From assembly GCA_009809945.1 (NCBI GenBank), contig WTPW01000081.1, forward strand, positions 292,626 to 356,625: 64,000 nucleotides of DNA. Direction: 5' to 3'. The stretch comes from Gigaspora margarita. Its lineage: Eukaryota > Glomeromycota > Glomeromycetes > Diversisporales > Gigasporaceae. A program made the position numbers and the translations under genes. The number at the start of each line of letters is the position of its first letter. The stretch's first letter is position 1. The notes under the pieces were generated by a model, which saw nothing but the letters and a program-made list of their open reading frames with translations, searched no databases and had not been told where the DNA came from. This document shows positions 7,901 to 16,182 of this stretch, in pieces.

Positions 7901-9755
7901 TAGCATTATATAAATATCAGATTATATGAAATATTATATACAATGATATACTTTAGGTTTAACAAAAGTATACATAAGATGGTATAAAAATTTTTATGCT
8001 CCATATATTACAAATTTATTGGTCAGTCTAATTAATAAAATTTCACTCTGGTGGTAAACAAATAAATTACTTATTTGATAATTTTAAATAACAAATATTA
8101 ATAATCTTTTATTTTTTTTATATCAAAATATTAGCTAGTAAGTATAAGCTTAATTATATTTATTTTTAAAATTATTATAAATCTTAATTATTCTATAATT
8201 TAATTTTTTTTGCAAATTGCTAGCTGGTATGCATAGATTTTGTTATGATTATTTATAAACTAAATTTTAACAATTTAAATTATTAATTTTTATTATTGAT
8301 CTTAATTATTTTACAATTTAAATTTTTTGCAAATTGCTAGGTGGTATGTATAGATTTTGTTATAATTATTTATAAACTAACTATTTGATAATTTAAATTA
8401 TTTATTTTTATATCTAATAATTTATATTTTAACAATTGCTTTTGTAAAACTATCAGCTGGTAAATATAAGAATCATAAGTTTTAAAATTATTATTTAATA
8501 ATTGTTTAAAATATGTGTTTAATAAATATTAAAATATATACTTTTATTAAATTATTAGCAAGTAAATATTAAGTTTAATTTTAAAATTATTTCATTATTC
8601 ATAATATAAATTTTACAATATTTAAATAAATATCCTATAAAATTATTAGAGAGTAAGTATAAACTTTATTATAGCTGTCTTTAAAATTTTACTGTATTTT
8701 TATAATACTGTTTATAAATTTATAATACATATTTTTTTATTAGATTGTAAGTCATAGCTACTAAAATTTTACTTGATTTTTATGTTATAATAATTATAAT
8801 TTTATAATGTATATTTTTTTCTATAAGCATGTAAGTTTATAGTTATTAAAGCTTTATTTGATTTTGATATTTATTAATTATAATTTTATAATAAATATTT
8901 TCTCTTGTCAAATTATTAGTTGGTAAGTATAAATTTTGTAATCAATAATTTATTTGCCACCAGGAAATTTTTTTACTTAAAAAAAAAGCATTTTAGCACC
9001 TTGCTATTTATTGCTAAATCTAGAACTATATGTGATAAATAATATAGAGATTATTATTTATAGAGTCATGTAATATCAAATACATGTGATTTAAATTTTC
9101 ATTAGCATTATATAAATATCAGGTTACATGAAATATTATATACAATGCTATACTGTAGGTTTAACAAAGTTATATATAAAACCATATAAAAATTTTCATG
9201 TACCATATATTACAAATTTATTGGTCAGTCTAATTAATAAGATTTCACTCTGGTGGTAAACAAATAAATCACTTATTTGATAATTTTGAATACAAATATT
9301 AATAATCTATTATTTTTTTATATCAAATTATTAGCCAGTAAGAATAAGCTTTATTATATTTATTTTTAAAATTATTATTGATTTTAAAATATTCTAACTA
9401 CAAACTTGTAATGCACTTTTTGGTTGAATTATTAGAGAGTAAGTATATATTTTAGTATATTTGTTTTTAAATTTTTTATTTAATTTTTAAATTATATATT
9501 TTTATATCTAACAATATATATTTTAACAATTATTTTTTAATTTATTTTTTTGATATTTTTAAAAGTAATGTCTGTATCAAATTTTGATGAATTCTTTTAA
9601 ATTATTAATAATTAATAGTCAATTATTAATATTGGTAAGTTGTTAAATTACTTAATAATACAACGTTCCAAAAGTCATTAATACTTGTATGTAATTTTAT
9701 TTTAAAATTTTGCTTATATGTTTTCTTATATTTGCAGAATAAAATTATTTATTAA
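4877..9755 (+). CDS. Secreted Cys-rich peptide gene built from 3-nt microexons
   Basis: Gene model: exon 1 at 4877-4962, thirty-three 3-nt exons, a 16-nt exon at 9619-9634 and a terminal exon from 9738 with TAA at 9753-9755. The spliced CDS is 219 nt, 72 codons plus stop. Exon 1 encodes 28 residues plus GG of the next codon: a hydrophobic segment (residues 6-16) and a likely cleavage site after Ala21, so the product should enter the secretory pathway. All microexons are flanked by AG and GT and are phase 2-2. In that phase no stop occurs and cysteines fall at residues 31, 39, 46, 51, 54, 55 and 60 (C-x7-C-x6-C-x4-C-x2-CC-x4-C), somewhat like disulfide-rich small secreted peptides. Phase 0 has a stop at the 7021 exon and phase 1 a TAA across 6715/6817. 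Function is unknown. The exact 3' exons and one long intron (5477-5943) are the least certain parts. The alternative, a non-genic satellite, is argued against by the open phase and signal peptide. Confidence 0.78.
5102..7404 (+). CDS. Microexons 1-19 (3 nt each)
   Basis: Each entry is the first base of a 3-nt exon and its triplet: 5102 AAA, 5214 ATG, 5474 CGA, 5944 CTC, 6014 AGT, 6092 CGC, 6196 CGG, 6286 CGA, 6389 ACC, 6494 ATG, 6607 CCA, 6713 ATT, 6817 AAA, 6923 AAA, 7021 TGA, 7112 AGA, 7217 TTG, 7314 CTC, 7402 AGG. Acceptors are mostly ATTATTAG or TTTTTAG. Donors are GTAAGTATA, GTAAGCATA, GTATGCAT, GTAAATATA or GTAACTATA. Intervening introns are mainly 67-110 nt and homologous to one another. 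Two long introns (5217-5473 and 5477-5943) contain broken units. This half encodes the first three cysteines. Confidence 0.75.
5255..5860 (+). pseudogene. Dead microexon units inside long introns
   Basis: Several array units have lost one splice site. At 5269-5277 a perfect GTAAGTATA donor follows ATAACAT with no AG acceptor. At 5368-5380 an ATTAG acceptor is followed by CAG and an AT-type broken donor (ATATGTAAAAG). At 5541-5550 GAATTTTAG is followed by intron-like sequence but no donor. At 5845-5856 ATTAG runs straight into TATAAGCTT, so the triplet and donor are deleted. The segment 5606-5820 between these looks inserted, with AGGTTATYRATAAC at both ends. These relics suggest residues have been lost from the peptide. 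Confidence 0.55.
7502..7680 (+). repeat. Recent one-unit tandem duplication
   Basis: The unit with TAATGCATATTTTTTTCTATA-AGCAT-GTAAGTATATAG occurs twice in near-identical form, about 87 bp apart (microexons at 7539 and 7626). It is the most recent-looking single-unit duplication in the array and adds one in-frame isoleucine codon. The corresponding place in the 8.3-9.4 kb copy has only one such unit (8828). Confidence 0.8.
7539..9438 (+). CDS. Microexons 20-33 (3 nt each)
   Basis: Starts and triplets: 7539 CAT, 7626 CAT, 7718 TTG, 8135 CTA, 8224 CTG, 8341 GTG, 8457 CTG, 8559 CAA, 8650 AGA, 8744 ATT, 8828 CAT, 8920 TTG, 9335 CCA, 9436 AGA. Acceptors here include TCTATAAG (7538, 7625, 8827), TTGCTAG and ACTATCAG, as well as ATTATTAG. 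Donors keep GTAAGTAT, GTATGCAT or GTAAATAT. The two 410-nt introns after 7720 and after 8922 are long because each carries the same TIR insertion. This half encodes the last four cysteines, including the adjacent pair, plus aromatic residues. Confidence 0.75.
7751..8058. mobile_element. TIR insertion in an intron, copy 1
   Basis: TTTGCCACCAGGGAAA at the left and TTTCACTCTGGTGGTAAA at the right are inverted repeats bounding about 308 bp inside the intron between microexons 7718 and 8135. No ORF is present. A second copy at 8953-9260 has the same flanks, so it was multiplied by the segmental duplication and not by fresh transposition. Target duplication is unclear. Confidence 0.7.
8953..9260. 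mobile_element. TIR insertion in an intron, copy 2
   Basis: Second copy of the TTTGCCACCAGG...CTCTGGTGGTAAA element, in the intron between microexons 8920 and 9335. A few substitutions separate it from copy 1, which gives a relative age for the segmental duplication. Confidence 0.7.
9619..9755 (+). CDS. Last two exons of the microexon gene
   Basis: A 16-nt exon at 9619-9634 (acceptor TTAATAG, donor GTAAGTTG) shifts the phase to 0. The terminal exon starts at 9738 after a good acceptor (ATATTTGCAG) and gives five codons and TAA at 9753-9755. If the 16-nt exon is skipped, the same terminal exon reads to TGA at 9757-9759. Both versions end within a few residues after the last cysteine, so the C-terminus is short and cysteine-free either way. 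Confidence 0.55.
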
Positions 9756-10221
9756 ATGAGGAAGTTTAAAATCATAAGTTAGAAAAATTTTATTTATTTT
9801 TTTATTTTATAAAATAAATTTATCAAGAAAATTTTAAAACTCTAATAAGAATTAATATGTAGGTTTTTAAAACTTATTATAATTTTAAATAAATAATAGT
9901 AATGTCTAAAATAAAGTTAGGATGTGAAATTTTAAACTTTGCTTTTTATAATCTAACATAATAAAAAGGTTGAAAGAAATATTTCAATGTTATTAGTTTG
10001 GTAATATAAGGTAGATTTAGCATTTAAAGTAAGGATTCATTATAAATTCTGAAACCTATATAGAAGAGGACATCTAAAGCAGAGTAGACTCTTATAATAT
10101 GAATTAACTTTAAAACACGGTCATCTTATATTAAAGTTAAATTAGGCTTTTATTAATTATTGTCAGGGCTAGGCAATACTAATAATTTTAGCACCAAAGT
10201 TTAGCCAGATGTAGGTATAAA
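9756..10221. other. 3' flank of the microexon gene
   Basis: AT-rich. TTTATTTTATAAAATAAATTT at about 9800-9825 could serve polyadenylation. I see no further splice-unit copies after about 9640 and no gene. Confidence 0.3.
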
Positions 10222-10552
10222 ACTACCCCAGTAGCACCGATAGATTTTCGCTGATCATGTGAGGATCTACATATCTTATCCAATAGCGAGTCTCGTTTTA
10301 ATGTAACGTAACATAATCAAGAAGATCAAAACAAAACGTTCTATTAACCCATTTTTCACGCTCTAACAAAAAAAATTCCTTGAGCAATTTTACGTATAGA
10401 ACCTCCTAACTCTAAATCTAGCATAGACCCTAACCCTAACTTGTACGAGTTCAAAGATTTTTTTAGTGCATTTGTAAACACTATCATGTGACAGGTTATC
10501 GAATATTCTAGATTGCGGATCAGTGAAAATCGGACGGCACCACTAGGGTAGT
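10222..10552. mobile_element. TIR element, 331 bp
   Basis: ACTACCCCAGTAGCACCG...ATTTTCGCTGATC at the left is mirrored by GATCAGTGAAAATCGG...CACTAGGGTAGT at the right. The core (10290-10460) holds the module seen in other MITEs: GTAACGTAACATAATCA, AAAAATTCCTTGAGCAATTTT and CCCTAACCCTAAC. No ORF is present. Target duplication is not resolved. Confidence 0.7.
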
Positions 10553-10759
10553 GTTAGAATCAGGTGGAGTTGATCTATCACAAGCACAGACGCAAGATGA
10601 ACAACACTCTTCAGAAACTCGTAATAATAACGTTAATTCAGAGGAAGTACCCGTAAAAGGAAGCACCTAGTCAATAGTACAAAGAAAGTGATCGGGCTTT
10701 TTGCCATCTTGAGAAAAGGAAAAGCCACATACCGGTACTCCAATTACATTTCTAAAAAA

Positions 10760-11132
10760 AAATATATAATCACCAAGAACAACAAATGCGCTTATATTTG
10801 ATATTTGCACATTAGACAACACTCAATCAATGAAATTATTGCAACCATGTATGCCAAAATCGGGAATGATTTTATTAGGCCATTCCCCACTTTACAAGAG
10901 GCAAGCGAACACACTTAGAGATTTATTTGCAAGTGAAGAAAAGCAACAACTTTACGCCACAGAGGGTATAGTGTTATTCAAGCAACCCTTATTAGGTTAC
11001 ATACTCACTAACCTCAGAAGACACACTTAGCCGTTAAATTTAGAAATGTCCCAATAGGTGACAAGGAATTTATTTCCAGCTTCATTAAGGAGGCTTTTGA
11101 AACGTTAGTTCCATCAAGTCAATTAAACCACT
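10760..11132 (+). pseudogene. Transposon-type ORF relic, frameshifted
   Basis: Two overlapping frames read like one broken protein. At 10815-10918 one frame gives a coding-like stretch (INEIIATMYAKIGNDF...). The frame of 10830-11030 takes over after about 10915 (LRDLFASEEKQQLYATEG), and a third frame follows from about 11030 (AVKFRNVPIGDKEFISSF). The amino-acid composition is unlike the AT-driven spurious ORFs elsewhere. I do not recognise the family with certainty. A nucleic-acid-binding retroelement ORF (LINE ORF1-like) is a guess. Confidence 0.4.
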
Positions 11133-11749
11133 AGTGTATGAAGACACGCCCATTTGTTCTAATCAATGGATCGTCCTATTCGATACAACCAGTGTTGGAA
11201 ATCTGTTTTGAAATTTATGTTCTCATGAGAACATATTTATTTAATTAAATGTAGTAGATCTGTTTCGATTTATATAGTTTGATTGGTCAATTATTTGATC
11301 ACATGACTTGAATCCAACACAAATTGCTCTACCTCGTTACGCTTCGGACAATTTTAAGTTTTGCTTAAAGTTAAATTTTTGCATACAAAAAAGAAATTTT
11401 TAGAAAATTCATTCTTTTATTATTATAAGCGGTGCATATGATCTGAATTTTTCGTAAAACAAATTCTCTTAAAAGAGAGGATTCCATGATTCAGCCTCCT
11501 TAACATACTATATCTTCTTAAATTGCGTCAAAAAGGGTTAGATAGTGGGTAGTGTAACGAATTATTTTTTTTATTTTAGTTTTTATGTTGTAAATATTTT
11601 TAAATCATGTACACAAGAGTGGCTTAGTGGCTTAGGTGTTGGAAAAATCGGGTCTACAGCGCATACGCGGTAAATACAGCGCATACGCGCATACGCGGTG
11701 GATACAGCGCAAACGCTGAAAATTCCGCATACGCTGTAATGATTTAAAA
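11133..11749. other. Intergenic with CAGCGCATACGCGG repeats
   Basis: Four or five imperfect copies of CAGCGCATACGCGG occur in 11656-11738, unusually GC-rich for this window. Just upstream (11616-11640) GTGGCTTAGTGGCTTAGGTG resembles a tRNA A-box, but no B-box follows. A TGTTGGAAATC at 11193 resembles an LTR start without an identifiable end. Confidence 0.35.
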
Positions 11750-11896
11750 TATATATGTTGTGCGTCAGAGCATTAAATGATCGGCAACAACCGGCCTAAA
11801 CTAACTCCTAACTTTACCGTAATTTTACCCTAACCCTAAACTAATTTAAGCCGGGTCTCATCTGACGCAAGAATCGATCTGACGCACAACATATAT
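11750..11896. mobile_element. MITE, about 147 bp
   Basis: ATATATGTTGTGCGTCAGA and TCTGACGCACAACATATAT are near-perfect terminal inverted repeats. The core contains CCCTAACCCTAAAC. No coding capacity. Confidence 0.75.
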
Positions 11897-11926
11897 AAAC
11901 CCCTCGATTTCAATAAAGTTCGATAT

Positions 11927-12419
11927 TGTCACGGGCAAAAAGTAATGCCGATCACAAATTTATACTGTGCCACATTTCATGTGACATCCGATTTGATATA
12001 ATTGATTATATTATTAATCGTGCTTAATCGATCATGCATGCTCGGGGCTTAGCTTCGGCGGAATGATTTAGAAACAATACAATCTATCGTATGATACGCA
12101 TAATATGATAGCGTCGTAGATAGTGTATTGTATGATTTTAATCTCGTAGTTTCCATAATATTCCATAATGTTAGATTAGCGATTCCCATAATATTTGTAA
12201 AGTATAAAAAAAAGGATTGTTTTATCTTGGAGGAAATAATAATCTTCGGATTATCTATAAATATATCAATAAAGCATATATAAACTCTGATTATATTAAT
12301 ACGCAAGTCCCTTTTTATTCAAAATCGGATTAAATCACCAAGTCACGCCTCTGGCGAGCTGCCTTTGTACAAACCCTAAATAATAAAAATAAGACGGACG
12401 TCGAACTTTCCCCGTAACA
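11927..12419 (+). mobile_element. Probable solo LTR
   Basis: 493 bp beginning TGTCACGGGC and ending CCCCGTAACA, i.e. TG...CA ends with an inverted TGTCACGG/CCGTAACA border. ATAT flanks both sides (4-bp target duplication). AATAAAGCATATATAAACTC near 12268-12290 could be the LTR poly(A)/TATA segment. No adjacent internal region or second LTR is visible. The 85-codon ORF on the minus strand inside it has no support. Confidence 0.6.
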
Positions 12420-12624
12420 ATATGAGGTTTCATATTCGTTTTAAAGTTAATACCATTGAATAAAATAAATACTTATCTTTTGAATTCGACTTTAACTTTA
12501 ATAAACCTTGCGAGACTCAATTCGACGGACTGAATTGACTTGTAACTTCGTATTGGATTATTATAACTCGAATTCTGTGTGACGAATTCTTTTAAATTGT
12601 TCACGTGATTATATAACTTTATGC

Positions 12625-13309
12625 TAGGGTGTCCAGAATTATGCGATGCGGTTGGGTAAAGTATGCGATTTCACCAAGGTCAATTATGCGATGGATGCGA
12701 ATTGTGCATTTTCTTAATTAGAATTTGTCAATTATGCCAACTTTTCGGAATATTTCGAACTTTTTTGCGAAAGTTTTCGGAATTCACACTTTATTTAAAC
12801 ACATTCTTCCGCCAATCAAATCTCACTCACGTGCCTTTATGTTGTTTTTTGAAGGTTGTAGCTATCCCACAAAAAATTTCCCGGTCATGTGATTTTTTGT
12901 GGCACAAACCAATCAAATTTTGAGATCAGGTGTAACGTAAAATCAAAACAATCAAAACAATCGAATAAAGCGAATGAATTAAAGTAATAAATTGCGTGGT
13001 TAGGGTTTGGATTAGACACTTGTTAGAGCACCACTACTACCAAAATTTTGCAAGGATTTTTTTTGTTAATGCGCAGTAGACGATTTCATAGACAAACTTT
13101 AGATTTTTTATGAAAAATCATAAAAAGCGCGATTTTTACGTTACACCTGATCCTAAAATTCAATTGGTTTGCGCCACGACAAAGTCACGTGACCGGAAAA
13201 TTTTTTGTGGGTTAAACTACGTAGGTTTTGTTTTTTCTTAATTATGCGAAGCATATGCGATGCGAAAAAATAGCGCATAATTTCGCATCACATAATCCTG
13301 GACACCCTA
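12625..13309. mobile_element. hAT-like MITE, family A, copy 2
   Basis: TAGGGTGTCCAGAATTATG at the left and CATAATCCTGGACACCCTA at the right. The 8-bp target CTTTATGC is duplicated exactly at 12617-12624 and 13310-13317. The interior is itself an inverted repeat: ATCAGGTGTAACGTAAAA near 12925 and its complement near 13140. It also contains TTGCAAGGATTTTTTTTGTTA. Length is similar to copy 1 (1402-2091) and copy 3 (53566-54274). No transposase. Confidence 0.88.
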
Positions 13310-13516
13310 CTTTATGCCCGATTTCACATGATTATAACCCGGATCACCGATACTTTTAAGTATATAGTTATCACCTATCATCGATATCAGCATCCCTTAT
13401 CACCTTTACATCACAGTATCGTTTCGCTTCTTTAAACCTTTACCATTATAGAAACTCTCCCTTTTACTATCACTTTACTCCCTCATCCCGTAATCGGTTG
13501 GAGTTTAAATTGGCAC
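13310..13516. other. Short intergenic stretch
   Basis: No gene seen. It holds several ATCACC/CTTTATCACC-type short motifs only. Confidence 0.3.
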
Positions 13517-13694
13517 TACAGTCAGACCTCCCTAAATGCAAGTCGTTGGGCCAAACTTTTGATGGCTTGCATTTAGAGAACAATAAGAAAAATTGCGTTT
13601 ATAGAGGTTAGAAATATATTTGGGCCAGAACTTAAGGTTGCATTTAGAGAGGTGTTGCATTTAGGGGGATTGCATTTAGGGAGGTCTGACTGTA
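13517..13694. mobile_element. TA-target MITE, CAGTCAGACCTCC family
   Basis: TA-CAGTCAGACCTCCCTAAATG at the left and its precise complement at the right, with TA at both ends. 178 bp, no ORF. The TIR type (CAGTCAGACC, TA target) is that of pogo/Fot1-like Tc1-mariner elements. Multiple internal GCATTTAGRGAG repeats. A second copy in inverted orientation is at 28717-28892. Confidence 0.85.
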
Positions 13695-14248
13695 CCTCCA
13701 ATTGGTGTTTTCGGCATGATTTTCCCTAATATTTATAATTGATTCTTGTAATAGGTCTTATTGTTCATCAGTTTTTTTTTCCTTCAACAGACAATCCGCC
13801 TGGCTTAATATCCTAATCACCTCCGTACATATTTGTTCTTGTGCATTTTTTAAATCGTACTTTCATATAGTGTACTGACCAAAGGATTGACGTGGCGTAG
13901 CGTGCTTATAGAATTTTGGTATCTTTGGACATCGTTTTGCGTAACAGTGTTACTTCCTCGCTGGTTTAAATATTATTAATCGATGTACTGTATTTAAAGT
14001 AAATCATTCAAGATTTTTAAGATTACAATATTTACTTTTACGCGGTATATTTCATTATATTCGTGCAAATATAGTCGGGGTAGAAAATTTATTTAATTGA
14101 CATTCAGGAAATTTACTATGATAAATACCTTTTAATTCTTCTCATTCTTGTTTATTTAATGAGGAGAAATAGCTATTGAACAGCGCATTTATAATAAATG
14201 ATTCAAACTGTAACATCTATTTTTATATAGTCTTTTTATTCACGTAAA
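13695..14248. other. Intergenic stretch
   Basis: No supported gene, RNA or repeat seen. Confidence 0.3.
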
Positions 14249-14470
14249 TAAGGCCAGGCCAATTTAATTCGGTGGTTTACATTACCCCCCCCCCCCTCTT
14301 CTGACTTCCCACATTCCCCCCTCACTATATATGCGGAAAATTTCGGAAGCCTTTTATAATATCGTGGATCATTTCGGAGAAAATTTTTATTATAAACTCC
14401 ATCCAGCCCTCCCCCCCCCTTTTGTGAGAAGGATGTAATGTAAACCACCGAATTAAATTGGTCTGGCCTA
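14249..14470. mobile_element. TA-target MITE with C-tracts
   Basis: TAAGGCCAGGCCAATTTAATT at the left and its mirrored end at the right give TIRs of about 40 bp, flanked by TA. The two arms carry runs of 13 and 9 C (14285-14297, 14410-14418). The 84-codon minus-strand ORF here is just the repeat read through. Confidence 0.8.
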
Positions 14471-16182
14471 ATGGATAGTATGACGATCATTTATTATTCG
14501 ATGTATTTGATCATTGTATTATAGCTTAGAAATCATTTACGGAGTGAGTGAATTTTTATTAATTGGAAGAGAATTTTCTTAATCATACCGATGTGAAATT
14601 TCTTAGGTATTATTAACTTTTCATTAGTAACGTTATTTCCAATTTCCAAATAAAATTTAGATTTCTTTTTCCGAAACTTATATAAATTAAGCGGTTGATT
14701 TCAAGGATTTTTTCTCTTGTACTAGAGAAAAATTCTCAGTTACATGTATTACTGCAGATCAAATCTTTTATATAGATAAATGAACACAGAATTGGCGACA
14801 TTTAAAAGCTTTGTTTAGCTACGAAAAACTTGATTCTCTTTGTTTTATGACCTAGTTTAATATGTATGTTTTCAAAAAGTTAAATATGTATTTTTATACG
14901 TATTTTTACTGTCATGGGCCAAACAGGCTAGTGCACTAGTTACTGTATACAAAAATGAAAATGGAAATTAAATAAAGAAAAGGTGGTCTATATACAAATT
15001 TGGGGGGAGGTAAAACTAATAGAGAAATTCGAATATCTAATTTCGAAGTTGTGTCACTAGTTACAGATTGGCCAAAATAATAAATCGAATAGCATGACTT
15101 AGTTTAAAACACACTAAGTTATGTAATGCTTACATAATACATTAAAATTATATCGTGAATCGTTTAAATGCTTTTCTGAAAAGCTCATATTACTTATATA
15201 AATACTAAAGCCATAATATACTTTGGAAACATTGAAAAACGTTGCAGAAGAACTGTGTATAAATATATTTGGATAGCATTTAAAGATAGTACGAGAATTA
15301 AATGAGCGCCACCAAAGAAAAACTTGACAATTTATTTGACACTTGCTGGGCTCAGATGGTGGCTGTGTTTCGATTTTTTTTATTATTGTTCATTTGGTTC
15401 TTTTCATCATACCGATAAAATGATATTATGTATTATTTGTTAAAAATGAGAACGAAGTGATTGGGACGTTAAAACAAATCTCTCTGAATTGTTTAGAAAA
15501 TTTCTGAAATTATCCGATTTTTTGTTCGAAAATCGACTCCGTTCCGAATATTTAAAGAATGTTTATTGGATGTATACGTTTTTTATAGAATAATGTTTAA
15601 TCAAAATTTTTCATATTGCATAAGCCACATTTTTGATATCTATATAAACCGACCTCTCAAAAAAAAGTAACCTAAACTCATCAAAAATGTATTTGGTTAA
15701 CTTGAACTTTCAGGATCCCCGCTATACGTAGAACTAAGCGATTATTCTTTAATTACTTTTTTTTTCAGAGGCCGTTATTGTTTATAAATTTAAAAGCCTG
15801 AAGCTTAGTTTCTTAAATTAATGGCTTAGCTTAGTTAAAATAATCGATGTTTATCATGTGACTGTAATATTATTATCGATTAAATTTCTAGATTAAATAA
15901 TATTTTATAAATGGAAATTTTTTTGTGAAAAGTTTGGGATCTGTCCGGTTTTTTTCGATAAGTATAGTTATTTATAACGTATAGATTTTAAAATATGAAA
16001 TCCGGGTTTTCCTTTTAAATACTCAAATATTTAATCAATGAAATTGCTTAAAATTAACCAATGAATAAACTTTTAATATTACTTATAGATTATAGATGAT
16101 ATTTTTCATTGCGAAAATTTTTAGAATAGTATCATATTACTTATCTTTTTTAATTCTAATTAATAGCAAAAGTTATTTACAA
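14471..16182. other. Intergenic, upstream of the transporter relic
   Basis: AT-rich. I see no gene. AAAATCGACTCCGTTCCGAATATTTAAAG (15530-15558) recurs near 49387-49416, pointing to a dispersed repeat of unknown type. Confidence 0.35.

Larger units (their letters stand above)
7085..9385 (+). repeat. 1.2-kb segmental duplication inside the microexon array
   Basis: About 7090-8185 and 8320-9385 align by eye along their whole length. Both copies have the TAAATATAAGAATCA intron after the second unit, the AAGCATGTAAG unit, the TTG unit and the same TIR insertion. Microexons correspond in order: AGA/GTG, TTG/CTG, CTC/CAA, AGG/AGA, (lost)/ATT, CAT+CAT/CAT, TTG/TTG, CTA/CCA. Flanking intron sequence is conserved while most triplets differ. 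The duplication therefore lengthened the peptide by about eight residues, which then diverged. Confidence 0.8.

Noticed and set aside
5094..9445. CRISPR-like array (regular repeats with variable centres)
   Set aside because: The variable part is only 3 nt, the repeats are ~100 bp of AT-rich diverged sequence, and the borders are splice consensus. Nothing else is prokaryotic here.
11193..11510. Possible LTR starting TGTTGGAAATC
   Set aside because: No matching CA end, no target duplication and no partner LTR could be found.
12049..12306. 85-codon minus-strand ORF
   Set aside because: Lies within a probable solo LTR; no domain, no splice context.
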